Of a stretch of DNA of 64,000 bases, positions 12,240 to 23,190 are shown piece after piece. The notes under the pieces were generated by a model. That model had not been told where the DNA came from and searched no databases. It saw only the letters and a program-made list of their open reading frames with translations. The position numbers were made by a program, and so were the translations under genes. Numbering within the stretch: the stretch's first letter is position 1; each line of letters starts with the position of its first letter. The stretch lies in NCBI GenBank assembly GCA_015680685.1, contig MNCI01002706.1, forward strand, positions 393,977 to 457,976, given 5' to 3'. This DNA comes from Gnetum montanum (taxonomy: Eukaryota > Streptophyta > Gnetopsida > Gnetales > Gnetaceae).

Positions 12240-13936
12240 TGCACTTACATTAATAGCATAGACACATTAGAGCAAGTCCATTGCCAACTTCCAAGTCTTG
12301 ACATTGAAAATATCAATTGGGGGAAGTTGGAAATTCCTAATAAGTTTAAGTAGGAGCCCCTTGAGTTAAAATCATTGCCCACTGGTATGGAATACACGTT
12401 TCTCAAGAATGGAAAATTAGTAATTATTAACAATAGGCTCGCTCCTCAACAAAAAGAGAGACTGCTAAAAGTGATAAACAAATGGTCAAAAGCCTTTGCT
12501 TGGTCATATCCTAAATTAACCAAAATAGATCCTAGGATATGCCAACATAGAATTTACACCGATCCCTCCATGAAGCCTCGATGACAACGGCAGAGGCGAC
12601 TTCACCCAAAGCTTAAGTAAGTGTTAAGGAAGAAATCGAACAGCTTTTAAAAGCTGGATTCCTATACCCCATTGCTGATAGTGAATGGGTTAGTCCCTTA
12701 GTTATTGTGCCTAAGAAGGGAGGTAAATGGAGGGTGTGTATAGATTTTAGGCTACTGAATATGGCAACATTCAAGGACCACTTTCCATTGCCATTCATCG
12801 ACCAAGTCTTAGACACCATTGTAGGGCATCGCTACTATAGTTTTTTGGATGGGTATAGTGGGTACAACCAAATTCAAATAGCCCCAGAAGACCAAGCCAA
12901 GATTACATTCACCAGTCCTTGGGGAACATTTGCATACAAACAAATCCCATTTGGCTTGTGCAATGCCCCTGCAACATTTCAATGATTAGTTCTAAGCATA
13001 TTCTAGCAGTAGATAGGAAATGGTGTGGAAGTATTCATGGATGACTTCTCCACTTACAAAGTGAACTTTGATCAAGCCTCAGACCGGTTAGAGTAAGTAT
13101 TAAAGAGGTGCGTAGAAACCAACTTAAGGCTCAATTGGCAAAAAATCCATTTAATGGTCCAAGAAGGCGTTGTATTAGGGCATAAGATTTTGCAAACATG
13201 GATAGAGGTAGACCCTGAAAAGATTAAAATCATCCAAGGAATCACTCGGAAACCTGAAACTGTAAAAGATATTCAGTCATTCCTTGGACACACTGGCTAC
13301 TACAGACGGTTTATTGAGAAATTTTCAAAGGTTGCAAAACCATTGGTTGAACTAATGAAAAATGACATACCTTTCAAATGGACCAGGGAATGAGAACTAG
13401 CTTTCCAAACTTTAAAACAAAAGCTCATAGAAACACCCATTTTACAAGTTCCTGACTTGTCCAGACCATTCCACATAATGACTGACATGTCCAACTATGC
13501 TTTAGGAGCTGTACTTACATAGTTAGATGACCAAAAACATCCTTATTACATCCATTGTGCAAGTAGGAGTATTGCTGGTGCAGAACTTAACTACACCACA
13601 ACAGAAAAAGAATTAATGGTTGTAGTGTTTGCATTAGAAAAATTTAGGCACTATGTCTTAGGCTATAAGGTATTCATGCACACAGATCATAGTGCAATAA
13701 GGTTCTTAATGAATAAACCAATGGTGAGTGCTCGCATCATACAATGACTCGTAATCTTATAAGAGTTCGATCTTACAAGATTGATCATAAAGGCACCAAG
13801 AACGTAGTTGCTAATAATTTATCTTAGTTGCGATGAGACAACAAAGAGGATGAATATCCACTCTCTAATAATTTCCTTGATGAACCCCTCTTTGCAGGTG
13901 TAGTAACTAATCAATTGACCACGGAGACAAACTGGT
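12240..13936 (+). pseudogene. pol: Reverse transcriptase-RNase H of element 3
   Basis: The RT palm/finger motifs are clear: KWRVCIDFRLLN (about 12725), YYSFLDGYSGYNQI (12830-12875), PFGLCNAPATFQ (12948-12985), and catalytic FMDDF (13034-13048). A thumb/connection part (SFLGHTGYYRRFIEKFSK) follows. RNase H follows with FHIMTDMSNYALGAVL, TEKELMVVVFALEKFRHY and FMHTDHSAI. A 1-nt deletion near 12620 changes frame between the PR-linker and RT, and several stops lie at Gln/Arg positions. It ends where the solo LTR 13937-14682 is inserted. Confidence 0.88.
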
Positions 13937-14682
13937 TGATCAGTGGCGAGGTACCCCTACACTCAACCATACGAATACGAGCATCTCATGCACGATCTAG
14001 TTGAACTCCAAGGACTAAGTGCTTACGCGCCTTAATGGAACACTTAAGGTTAATCAATCGTTGTCTTCCCAAAATTACTTGTATTGTCACGGTTGTATGG
14101 TTAAGTAAGCTTGAGGTATATGATTTTTATATCTTTTATCTTTTTAATGTCTTATGCTAATAGGGAAAGGTGAAGAGAACTAAGTGACTAACTTTCATTA
14201 ACTATTCACTAACTAAGTTTTGATTGTTCTAACACCAGTATTCGTTCCCACTTGCTGCACACACCCTGAACCAGTGCAACACTGCTGGGATTACCAAACA
14301 CTATTCGTTACTGGGTTACCAAGCATTGCACACGTGCTCGAAGCGGTCGTACTGAGTGTACTTAACTAGGAGAGTCAAGGGTTGAGAGACATTAATTAAC
14401 TAGGAAAGAATTTAAATATTCAACAATAATTAATTCCTATTTAGCTTAGTCCACATGCTACAAGGTTTATTAGAAAGTTTGTCTTTATTATTGTACACAA
14501 ATATGTGCTTAGGTACAACTTGCTCGAATAAAGATCCGTTCACTTTAAGACTCCTATTGCGGGCACATGGAAATTATTTTAACTCTAGAATGGTAAAACT
14601 GCAAGAGTTTGGCTAAGGGTCTAAATCTAAGTGCCTAAAACAAGGAAAGCCACCTCTTATTTATAGACATTGTGGCTCATCA
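13937..14682 (-). mobile_element. Solo LTR (family A) in element 3 pol, with shortened U3
   Basis: Starts TGATCAGTGGCGAGG and ends GGCTCATCA. TSD CTGGT at 13932-13936 and 14683-14687. Minus-strand TATAAATA is at 14658-14665, only about 17 bases from the LTR start, so the palindrome cluster found in related LTRs is absent. One terminal base differs (TGATC for TGATG). Confidence 0.9.
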
Positions 14683-15735
14683 CTGGTATAGTAGTATTCT
14701 CACCTATCTCCTTATACAAAAAACACCATAAGGATTAGACATTAAAAAGAAACAATAGTTTCTTCACCAAGCCAAGTATTTTATGGAGATCAATGGGCAA
14801 TTTTATAAAGTATGTCCCAATGGCTTGGTCCGATGGTGTGTCCCTGAGGTGGATCAATTACGAGTTCTCCAAGATGCTCATGAGGGTCCTTGTGGGGATG
14901 ATTACATTGGGAGATGAACAACCATTAAAATCTTGCTTGCAGGATATTATTGGCCCACATTGTTTGGAATGCCCATCATTTCGTCCAATCTTGGGAGTGA
15001 TGTCAATGTGATGGGGGAATGACTGCTAGAATGGAGTGTTCGCAATAATGGATTCAACCTTTAGAACCCTTCGATATTTAAGGAATTGATTTTATGGGGC
15101 CTATTTCACCAATGTCCAATGGAAAAACCTACATCATTGTTGCCATTGACTACTTCACAAAATGGGTAGAAGCAGCCACCGTTAAGGATTGTACATGATC
15201 TACAACTGCATGATTTATTCAACAACAAGTCATAAATAGGTTTGTCGTGTTGTGTGCACTTATTTCAGATAATGGTACACACTTCATAGGTTCAACTTTT
15301 CAAAAATTAATGCAATGCTTAGGGGTTGAGCACAAACTAACTACACCATACCACCCTCAAGTAAATGGTCAAGTCAAGGTCACCAATAGGGAGATTACAA
15401 AGATATTGACAAGAACTGTTAACAAGTATAGGAGAGATTGGAGCACCAAACTGAATGATGCTCTTTGGACATACCACTCCACATGGAAACTCCCTATAGG
15501 CTACTCTCCCTATGAGTTAGTGTACGAGAAACTTCCAATGCTCCCTATTCAAGCAGAACTTCGTACACTATCCATGACATGTGATCTCAACCTTGACCTT
15601 GATCTAGCACAAAAAGAATGGCTAATGAACCTTAAGTTGCTAGATGAGAATCGACTAGTCAGCTTGTCATCTAACGAATTGCACAAGGCTTTTAGTAAAT
15701 AATGTCATGACCTAAGGATTAGGAAAGTTAAATAT
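14683..15735 (+). pseudogene. pol: Integrase of element 3, first part
   Basis: Continues pol after the solo LTR. A decayed N-terminal zinc-binding region (about 14790-15010) is followed by the DDE core: first Asp in AIDYFTKWVEA (15140-15175), second in SDNGTHF (15268-15290), and the expected third carboxylate 36 residues later at 15376-15378, where the codon is AAG (Lys) and not Glu. The conserved TPYHPQVNGQV and YRRDWSTKLNDALW segments are readable. Interrupted by element 4 at 15736. Confidence 0.85.
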
Positions 15736-16575
15736 TGATGAGTGGTGAGGTACCCCTACACTCAACCATACAAATACGAACGTAGCACGCGCGATTTGAT
15801 CAAACTCCGCAGACTAAGTGCCTACATGCCTCATGGAACACTTAGGGTTAATCATTTGTTGTCTTCCCAGACTTACTTGCAGTTGTCAAGTTGTATGGTT
15901 AAGTAAGTATGAGGTATGTGATTTTTATGTCTTTTCTGTTTTATCTCCTATGGTAGTGAGGTGAAGGGTGAAGAGACTAATTACTGACTCTAACTAACTA
16001 ACTAAGTTTGAATTAACCTAGCGTCAGCATCCATTTCCACTTATCGTTCACACCCTGAACTAGTGCAACCTTGGTTACCAAACGCTAATCGTTGCTAGGA
16101 TCACCAAGCGTAATGCACGTGCTCGAAGCGGTCGTACTGAGGCAATTAACTAGGAAAGAAGGGTTGAGAGAGATTTAATGAACTAAGAAAGCATTTAAAT
16201 GGTAAACAGTAACTAACAATAAATAAAATCCTAACTAGCCTATTCCATGCACTGCAAGGTTTATCCAAGAAGTTTGTCTTTATTGTCATACACAAACTTG
16301 TGTTCAGATACAATGTCTGCTCGAATAAAGATTTGTTTACTTTGGAGTTCTTACTGTGGATACATGGAAAATATTCTATCTCTGGAGGGATCAATCTGCC
16401 AAAGTTTTGCTACAGTCTAAGCCTAGGATGAGAAACAAGGGAGAGCCGCCTCTTATTTATAAATATGATGACGCACCGCGATCTCGTGTACATGATATCG
16501 CGGGGGATGCGATATCATGGTGGACGCGATATGGCGTACGTGATATCGCGGCCCATTCGATATCACGTCCCATTA
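15736..16575 (-). repeat. 3' LTR of element 4
   Basis: Highly similar by eye to 22148-22991. TATAAATA (minus) is at 16454-16461, with GATATC palindromes between it and the LTR start (about 16482-16565). Bounded on the right by the PPT. Confidence 0.9.
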
Positions 16576-16585
16576 TACCCCCATG
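16576..16585 (-). other. Polypurine tract of element 4
   Basis: CATGGGGGTA on the minus strand, touching the 3' LTR. This is the presumed plus-strand primer site in reverse transcription. Confidence 0.85.
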
Positions 16586-18713
16586 ACTGAATGAAAACTC
16601 ATCCTCGAGTTCCTTACAAAATATTGGGAAGGTATGGGATTATTGACTCAAAATGGAACTAATGGGATGACATGTGAACGGATCATCATTACAAGACACA
16701 ACAAAATTGGTGTTCATGACAACAAGAGTGAACACCTTATTACATTAACATCAAGCCTTATTTGGCAGCTGAAAAAGAGAGAGAAAGAAGTTTTGCTGCT
16801 GCCAATGCCAAGATTGTACCTTTTATTGTCCATCCGCAAGTGCGCCATCAATCTTGCTCCTCGCATAACTACTTTAGCGCTACTTTATTCCAAGTGTTCC
16901 CTCCAGATCCAATCCATTGGTGTATGCTTGCCATCTGCACACACAACACATTCTTTATATTAGCAAGGGTAAATGAATTTCAATGCAATGGATACCTTGC
17001 TTCGGTGAAAGGTCCATTGGTTGAGTTGTGGTATGGCTGATTGCGGGTCTGGAGATATAATATTGATGACTACCGAAGGTGTAAGGGTGAGGATAAAATT
17101 GAAAAAATTGGGTCTCGTACCCCCATGACTAATCGTGAACCTCCAGTAGTGAGAGAATGGAAAAAGAAAAGGAATAAGAAAGAGGAAGAAAAAGATACAA
17201 CTAAGACATCGATGAAATGGATGTCAAGATGGAAATGAAAAAAATAAAATTGATTGCGAAAATGTTATGGGAAAGAAGTTAACTGATGCACCAAATAGGA
17301 ATGGCAATGGGTCCTCCCCAAAGCAGGCTCATGCCCTTAATGCCCTGAAAAACCCACATTCAAAGAGTTCGTAGGCTCTAGGAATGTCATTTGGAACAAG
17401 AGTTAAAGTCTTAACCACAAGAATTTACCTAAAAGAAAATAATGTATCCACCAAAATATACACTAATGATACAACCGACAATGAGGTGAACAATGGAGAG
17501 AAGGATGGAGAGAAGAGAATGGAATGGAATCCCAAGAACAAGGTGGTGTACAACCCCTTGTGTGTTTCATGATTAATGTGACTTGGCAGATCCCATTCCA
17601 AGTCTGGCCTCAAACATACCACATTCAGTGACTTTGCATTAATGCATTCGGCTAATCCATTCCCTTGAATAACGAGAATGCCTTCCCCAAGAGCCATCAC
17701 CATTCAGACGAAACAAATGAGGAGAGAATGGGAAGTGAGGAGGGCCTTAGTTAGAGGGAACATTTTTATTTTTGAGTTCCATAACTAGTGCTTGTAGCCT
17801 AAGGGATTATTTTTTCTAAGGGGTGTGCTTTGAATTCTCACTTTTTTCTTTTCTCTCCTTTCTCTTTTTTTTTTCCTTTTTTTTTGTATTTTATGTGTTT
17901 ATGCATGAGAACCACACCATGCAAAGACTTTTTATTTTTATTTTCTTAGCTTCCTGATAATTGGGTAACGTCAAAATGGCAAGAAAACTCAAGAAGAAAA
18001 CATCCAAGCACCCAAGAGAATGGCCAACACAAATGCATCAAGTTCTCTTGAAGTCAAACCATTTTCAATCCTTGAGTCCTTTCTTAGTTTGAGAAATACC
18101 CAATCACTGATTCATTATAGTTCTTATTAGAAAGGGTCTGTACATTTCCAAGTCAAGAGAGACCATAGAACTTGTGGATGAATGGATGAAGTGGGCTCAT
18201 TGCCTGCCATATCAAAAGAACATACCTTAGTATCAACATCATAACTTAAAGGTAAAAACCAAACATTAGCAATCAATGGGAAAACAGTTCATACTATCAT
18301 AAAGAACACTTATTGGGTGACAAACTTACAAGGTGGATAACACACACACCAACACACAAAAAAAAAATTGAAAAAGTATAACGATGTTGTAAAACAAAAA
18401 CAAGAAAAGTTAAAGAAATTTATAAAACAAAAATGTGTAAAACAAAAACTTGTAAAACAAAAATGTGTAAAAAAAAAATTTGTAAGACAAAAACGTGTAA
18501 AACAGAAATGTGTAAAACAAAAACGTGTAAAACAAAAGTGCGTAAAACAAAAACTTGTAAAACAAAAAAGTGTAAAACAAAAATGTGTAAAACAAAAATA
18601 TGTAAAACAAAAACTTGAAAAAACTGAGGGCCCCAAATGATTAGCATAGGTGGCCATCTCCCCCATGACTGAATGGAAAGGGAGAGATCTGAAATAATGA
18701 GCACCTATTTGAA
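16586..18713 (-). other. 3' non-coding region of element 4
   Basis: About 2.1 kb with no convincing ORF on the element's strand and no envelope-like gene. It matches by eye the post-integrase regions of elements 2, 3, 6, 8 and 9. It contains two further AGTCATGGGGG motifs (17120-17130 and 18660-18670) and a 15-bp minisatellite. Short plus-strand frames here (16634-16963, 17041-17238) are not supported as genes. Confidence 0.75.
18421..18615. repeat. 15-bp minisatellite, 13 units
   Basis: Thirteen consecutive 15-base units with consensus TGTAAAACAAAAAYG and no length change across 195 bp. Because 15 is divisible by three, it yields Lys-rich frames on one strand and Phe/Cys-rich frames on the other, which are not genes. 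Relatives carry only a few units at the same place (for example 40560-40605, 53700-53730). Confidence 0.9.
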
Positions 18714-21700
18714 TTTCTTAGAACTATCCAACTTCTCCCGATTGATGTTCTTAAGTTAAGGGGTGGAAGTTGGCGATGCTCATATTCCAATGTATCTATG
18801 CTTTCGTTATGGGCATGGGTTGTTCCCCCAGTTTGTTCCATGCATGTTAATGTGTTGCTCTTTTGATCAGCTATCAACCACTGGGTGTTCTCTTATTAAG
18901 TGGTTGCTACATAAAGGCACCTTTGAATGTTATCCTTTGGTGCACACCGGTTAAATGCAGGAGATGTTAAATTTTGCATCACCCATGATTCCTGCATGTC
19001 ATCACCCTCTGAGTCACTATATGTGATGCACGGAACTTTCTTCTTCTCGATCTTTCCATAAATATTTACCTTAGATATCTCTAGGGAAAGATCATAGATC
19101 CCTAGCCCCCCCTCTATTGTACTCAGCCATGGCCTTCCCATTATAATTGGGAAGTCCCCTTCGTTGTTGTTAACTGCTATCACCAGGAAATTGGCTAGGT
19201 ATGACCAACCACACACAATGGTAACTATGTCCTCCACCAATCCTAAGGGAATGGTGATGGATTGGTCAGCCAACTTTAGTTGAATGTTGCTCTTCTTAAG
19301 TTGGGGCAGGTTCCAGGCTTGATACATTTCTCGTGATATTAAATTGACTCTGGAACCTGAGTTAAGAAGAGCCTTATGTGGTTTGTTCCCGGTGACTTGT
19401 AGATAAATTAAGGGACTCCCAGGGTCAGATAGTTTCCTGGGAAGGTGGCCTATCTTGATCCAGTTAGTTACGGTATGCGTTAACATAATCGTATGCATGA
19501 AGCTCTGTTGTTGGACTAAAGGGTGCTCCGAAGCCTTATGTGTTAGAGGAGTGATCATAGACTCAACCGCTTGTGGTTGTGAGAGCTTGTTTGGGCTTTT
19601 GGTTTTGAAGAAAGGTCTTCTATTTTTGTAGTTGTCAGAACCACCAGCGGGTTGAATGTTTATAGCTCTTGTAGCATTTCATTACTATGGTTGAGTGGGG
19701 AGTTCCCCTTGCATTGTTGAAGCAGGTGGTATGGGAACTACCGGCGGAAGAGAGGCAGATGGATTAGGAGGATGGTATGTGTGTGGAGCATCTCCCAGAG
19801 GAGAAGGAGTTCTTCTAAAGTACTCCCGAACTTGGTAGTGATGTTGGGGAGTTGTATGACCCATAGAGTCACTTGGAGAAATTGGCTGCTGCACGTAGTA
19901 TCCATATGGGTCTGGCTGCCAGTAAGGGTATTGATGTTTAGGCGGTGGCATCCCCCATGACTGTGGGTATTGCCACTACTGATGTTGTTCGATGGGTTGT
20001 GGTGGAGTTCCACTTGGATAGTACGTTAACGGTTGGTGGAACTGTCTCGGGTTACCTTGGGGATAAGGTAACCTTCGGGGTGTCTGCTGTCTGTTGAGTC
20101 TCGGGTTGAGTGCATACACCCTAGACTCTTGTAGATGTGAGATGATTGGACAACATCTCTTAGGATGGTCATATTGGCAGATCTCACATCCACCGTCATC
20201 ATTTGTGTCGGAATCCACAACCTCATTGGAGATAGTAATTTTTCCCTTACCCTTGTTATGTGCAGGGCCTGAATCTCTCCGCTTTGTCTTGTTCTTATCA
20301 CTACTTCATTTCTCCTTAGACTCTTCTACGATTTTCAAAACAATTTCAATTTTTTTGTCTAAGGAGCTCCATAGTTCATCTACCTTAGCCGATACTTCTG
20401 TTGTTAGCTTTTGAATCGGCAAGGTTTTTCTATTCACCAACTTTTCAAGTGGTGACTCATCCTCTTCATCACAAAATCTCACTTCCCTCTTCCGAAGGGA
20501 AGGATCACGGTTATATTCTTCAACACTTTCTCTTTTTTGTAGCTCCCCTTCTTCTTTGGCTACTTTCTCCAATAATTGATGAATTTCATGGGCTCTAAGT
20601 TCTGATAGTCTCCCTTGGGCATAAGTCCCAAGGGTTCTCCTAGTCTCATGTCTTAGCCCATCTACGATGTGGCGAAGTTGGTTCCGTTGTGCGTAACCAT
20701 GGCTCGGGCAACGATGTAACAATGCATAGTAGCAGCCCATGGCAACATCCAAGGGTTCATGATTACCCTACTTCCATTCTTGGATCTGCTTATGCAAATT
20801 AGACACTCTAGAGTACGTTTGATACTTATCGTTGAAGAGCTCTAACATCGTACTCCACCTCCTAATGGTTTTCAATTCTAAGGACCGGTACCAGCTCTCT
20901 GCTTCCTTTGTGAGTGTCCTAGGAAACAACTTCAATTTTTGCCACTCATTCTCTATGTTTTACAAGGCATAGGCATCGTGGAATGCCTGTAAATGATGTT
21001 GCGGATCAACGTTGTATCCCCCTTCAAAGCGTGGGATATTGTTCATGTCTAAATGCTTGATCCGACTATCTCTTTGATGCCTTGTCGGTATTCTAACTGC
21101 CTCTGTGATATTTAGCATACTTTGGATTGCAAGTAGGGGCTTCTCATGATCATATCTTTCATGAAATCTATGATTTCTACGTTGTTCCCTACTTTCCCTT
21201 TGTTCATGCCCTTGTCCTCTCTCTCGACTTTCTCGTCGAGGTCTCTCATTTTGTCTACCTCTATCCTTACCGTTATGCTCTTGATGGCTACGCCTAGATG
21301 TGGAAGGAGAGGGTGAGTGATGTGATGAAGGGGAAGAAGAAGGAGAAAGATCACCATGACGATATTTCTTACCTTGTCTTCTATGGCTTCGGCCTCAATC
21401 TTGATGATGATCTGAGTGCCCGTCCTTGTTATGTGTTGTTGTTCCCTCAGTAAACAGTTGGCATTCACGGGGATCAAAACTAGGGTTGTGTATCATGGAG
21501 TGCAGGTTCTAATACCCCACCTCCTCACTATCATTAGGAGGGGGAACATCATTCGATAGAGAACCTGTTATAAGTGGTTCACCATCTCCAATTTCACTTA
21601 GGATGTGTGGGATCCCTTTTCCCTTCAATAATGTATGATGGCTCTCTTGCCGTGAGTCCCTGATACATTGTGCTACTGTGGGATGATAATCCCTTATTTC

Positions 21701-22003
21701 AAAGTTGCCTATAATGTATTCAACATAGAGCTGTGTCATGCCTATTTGTGCAAGAGCACGAATAAGCATGTTTGGGACTGCTTGATTTGGAGGTAACATG
21801 ATGTTACCTTGCAAGTCTCTCCATCGCAGTTGTTCATCTTGATGGAGGATAAAAGTAAAGTCTGGTATGTACTCATCGGGATGAGTATATACCACTCGGT
21901 ATTGTTGAGGAATTGACAAATTTTGGTTATGTGTTTTAGACTGCTGACTATTCTTTGTATGATCCCTAGGTGGTGAATTGCTTTTGTTCGAAGAAGAAGA
22001 CAT
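18714..22003 (-). pseudogene. gag: gag-protease of element 4
   Basis: ATG at 22003 (MSSSSNKSNSPPRDH). The first 164 codons are open to 21509, followed by an Arg/His/Ser-rich linker, capsid (HHLQAFHDAYAL near 21000, RRWSTMLELFNDKYQTYS), coiled-coil-like segment, knuckle CEICQYDHPKRCCP (about 20170-20210), and a Pro/Tyr/Gln tail. The protease-like part is open from 19558 to 18896. Its active-site motif reads LLNSGSRVNLIS (Asp to Asn). Only a handful of stops occur, again mainly at Gln. The frame ends in a fusion to post-integrase sequence near 18714. It could at most have supplied Gag. Confidence 0.85.
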
Positions 22004-22127
22004 TGTTATTTTAATTCAGTGTGCTATTAACCATTATATAATTTTTTGTTTAATTAACCCTAAGGTTCATTTAAGCTCCCAACGATGTGAGTGATTTCCT
22101 ATGTTCTACTTAGTGCACAAACACTTT

Positions 22128-22147
22128 GTCCCCGGCAACGGCACCAA
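22128..22147 (-). other. PBS of element 4 (tRNA-Asp type, best preserved)
   Basis: Minus strand TTGGTGCCGTTGCCGGGGAC, abutting the 5' LTR. It complements the 3' end of plant tRNA-Asp (from memory) with one mismatch. Confidence 0.82.
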
Positions 22148-22991
22148 TGATGAGTGGCGACGTACCCCTACACTCAACCATATGAATACGAGTGTAGCAC
22201 ACGTGATTTGGTCGAACTTCGCAGACTAAGTGCCTACATGCCTCATGAAACACTTAGGGTTAATCATTTGTTGTCTTCCTAGACTTACTTGTAGTTGTCA
22301 CGGTTGTATGGTTAAGTAAGTCTGAGGTATGTGATTTTTATGTCTTTTCTGTTTTATCTCCTATGGTAGTGAGGTGAAGGGTGAAGAGACTAATTACTAA
22401 CTCTAACTAACTAACTAAGTTTGAATTAACCTAGTGTCAGCATCCATTCCCACTTACCGTTCATACCCTGAACCAATGCAACCTTGGTTACCAAATGCTA
22501 ATCATTGCTGGGATCACCAAGCATAATGCATGTGCTCGAAGCGGTCGTACTGAGGCACTTAACTAGGAGAGAAGGGTTGAGAGAGATTTAATGAACTAAG
22601 AAAGAATTTAAATGGTAAATAGTAAATAACAATAAATAAAATCCTAGCTAGCCTATTCCATGCACTGCAAGGTTTATCCAAGAAGTTCGTCTTTATTGCC
22701 GTACACAAACTTGTGTTCAGGTATAATGTCTACTCGAATAAAGATCCGTTCACTTTGGAGTTCCTACTATGGACACATAGAAAATATTCTATCTTTGGAG
22801 GGATCAATCTACTAGAGTTTCGCTACGGTCTAAGCCTAGGATGAGAAACAAGGGAGAGCCATCTCTTATTTATAGATATGATAGCGCACCGCGATATCGT
22901 GTACGCGATATCACAAGCAACGACGTGATATCGAGGGGGATGCGATATCGCGTATGCGATATTGCGGCCCATACGATACTGCGTCCCATTA
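22148..22991 (-). repeat. 5' LTR of element 4
   Basis: Minus-strand TATAAATA at 22867-22874. Between it and the LTR start at 22991 lie GATATC palindromes joined by GCATAC/GTACAC spacers (about 22890-22980). Its terminus is TAATGGG instead of TGATGAG, shared with the other LTR of this element. Confidence 0.9.
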
Positions 22992-23190
22992 AATATCAAC
23001 CAGGAGATAAGGTTCTCTACTAGAATCCCACACATGTGCCATAACGAAATAAATTTCAAATGCTGTGGAAAAGACCTTATATCAGTCATGCAACTTTTCC
23101 TTCAGGGGCCATGATGATTTACAAACCTGAGAGCCCGAACAAGAAACTATTGGTCAACATCCAACAAACCAAACCTTTCCATGAGCCTAG
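22992..23190 (+). pseudogene. pol: Integrase C-terminal end of element 3
   Basis: After removal of element 4 and one AATAT, the frame continues from RKVKY into QPGDKVLY, then LWKRPYISHATF and MMIYKPESPNKK. This is the GPY/F-like C-terminal region of a Ty3 integrase. Two stops (in place of Trp and Gln) interrupt it. Confidence 0.8.

Larger units (their letters stand above)
15736..22991 (-). mobile_element. Element 4: pol-less family A element, minus strand, complete LTR pair
   Basis: LTRs 22148-22991 (5') and 15736-16575 (3'), TSD AATAT at 15731-15735 and 22992-22996. The host integrase reading frame joins exactly across it. 7256 bp long. It has PBS, gag and protease region, but RT, RNase H and INT are absent: gag-PR coding runs into the post-integrase non-coding region near 18714. 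Both LTRs start TAATGGG on the element's strand in place of the family TGATGAG. Few stops in gag suggest it is among the youngest insertions. Confidence 0.92.

Noticed and set aside
18310-18704. Lys-rich and Phe-rich ORFs on both strands
   Set aside because: They are translations of the 15-bp minisatellite, which stays open because 15 is a multiple of three.
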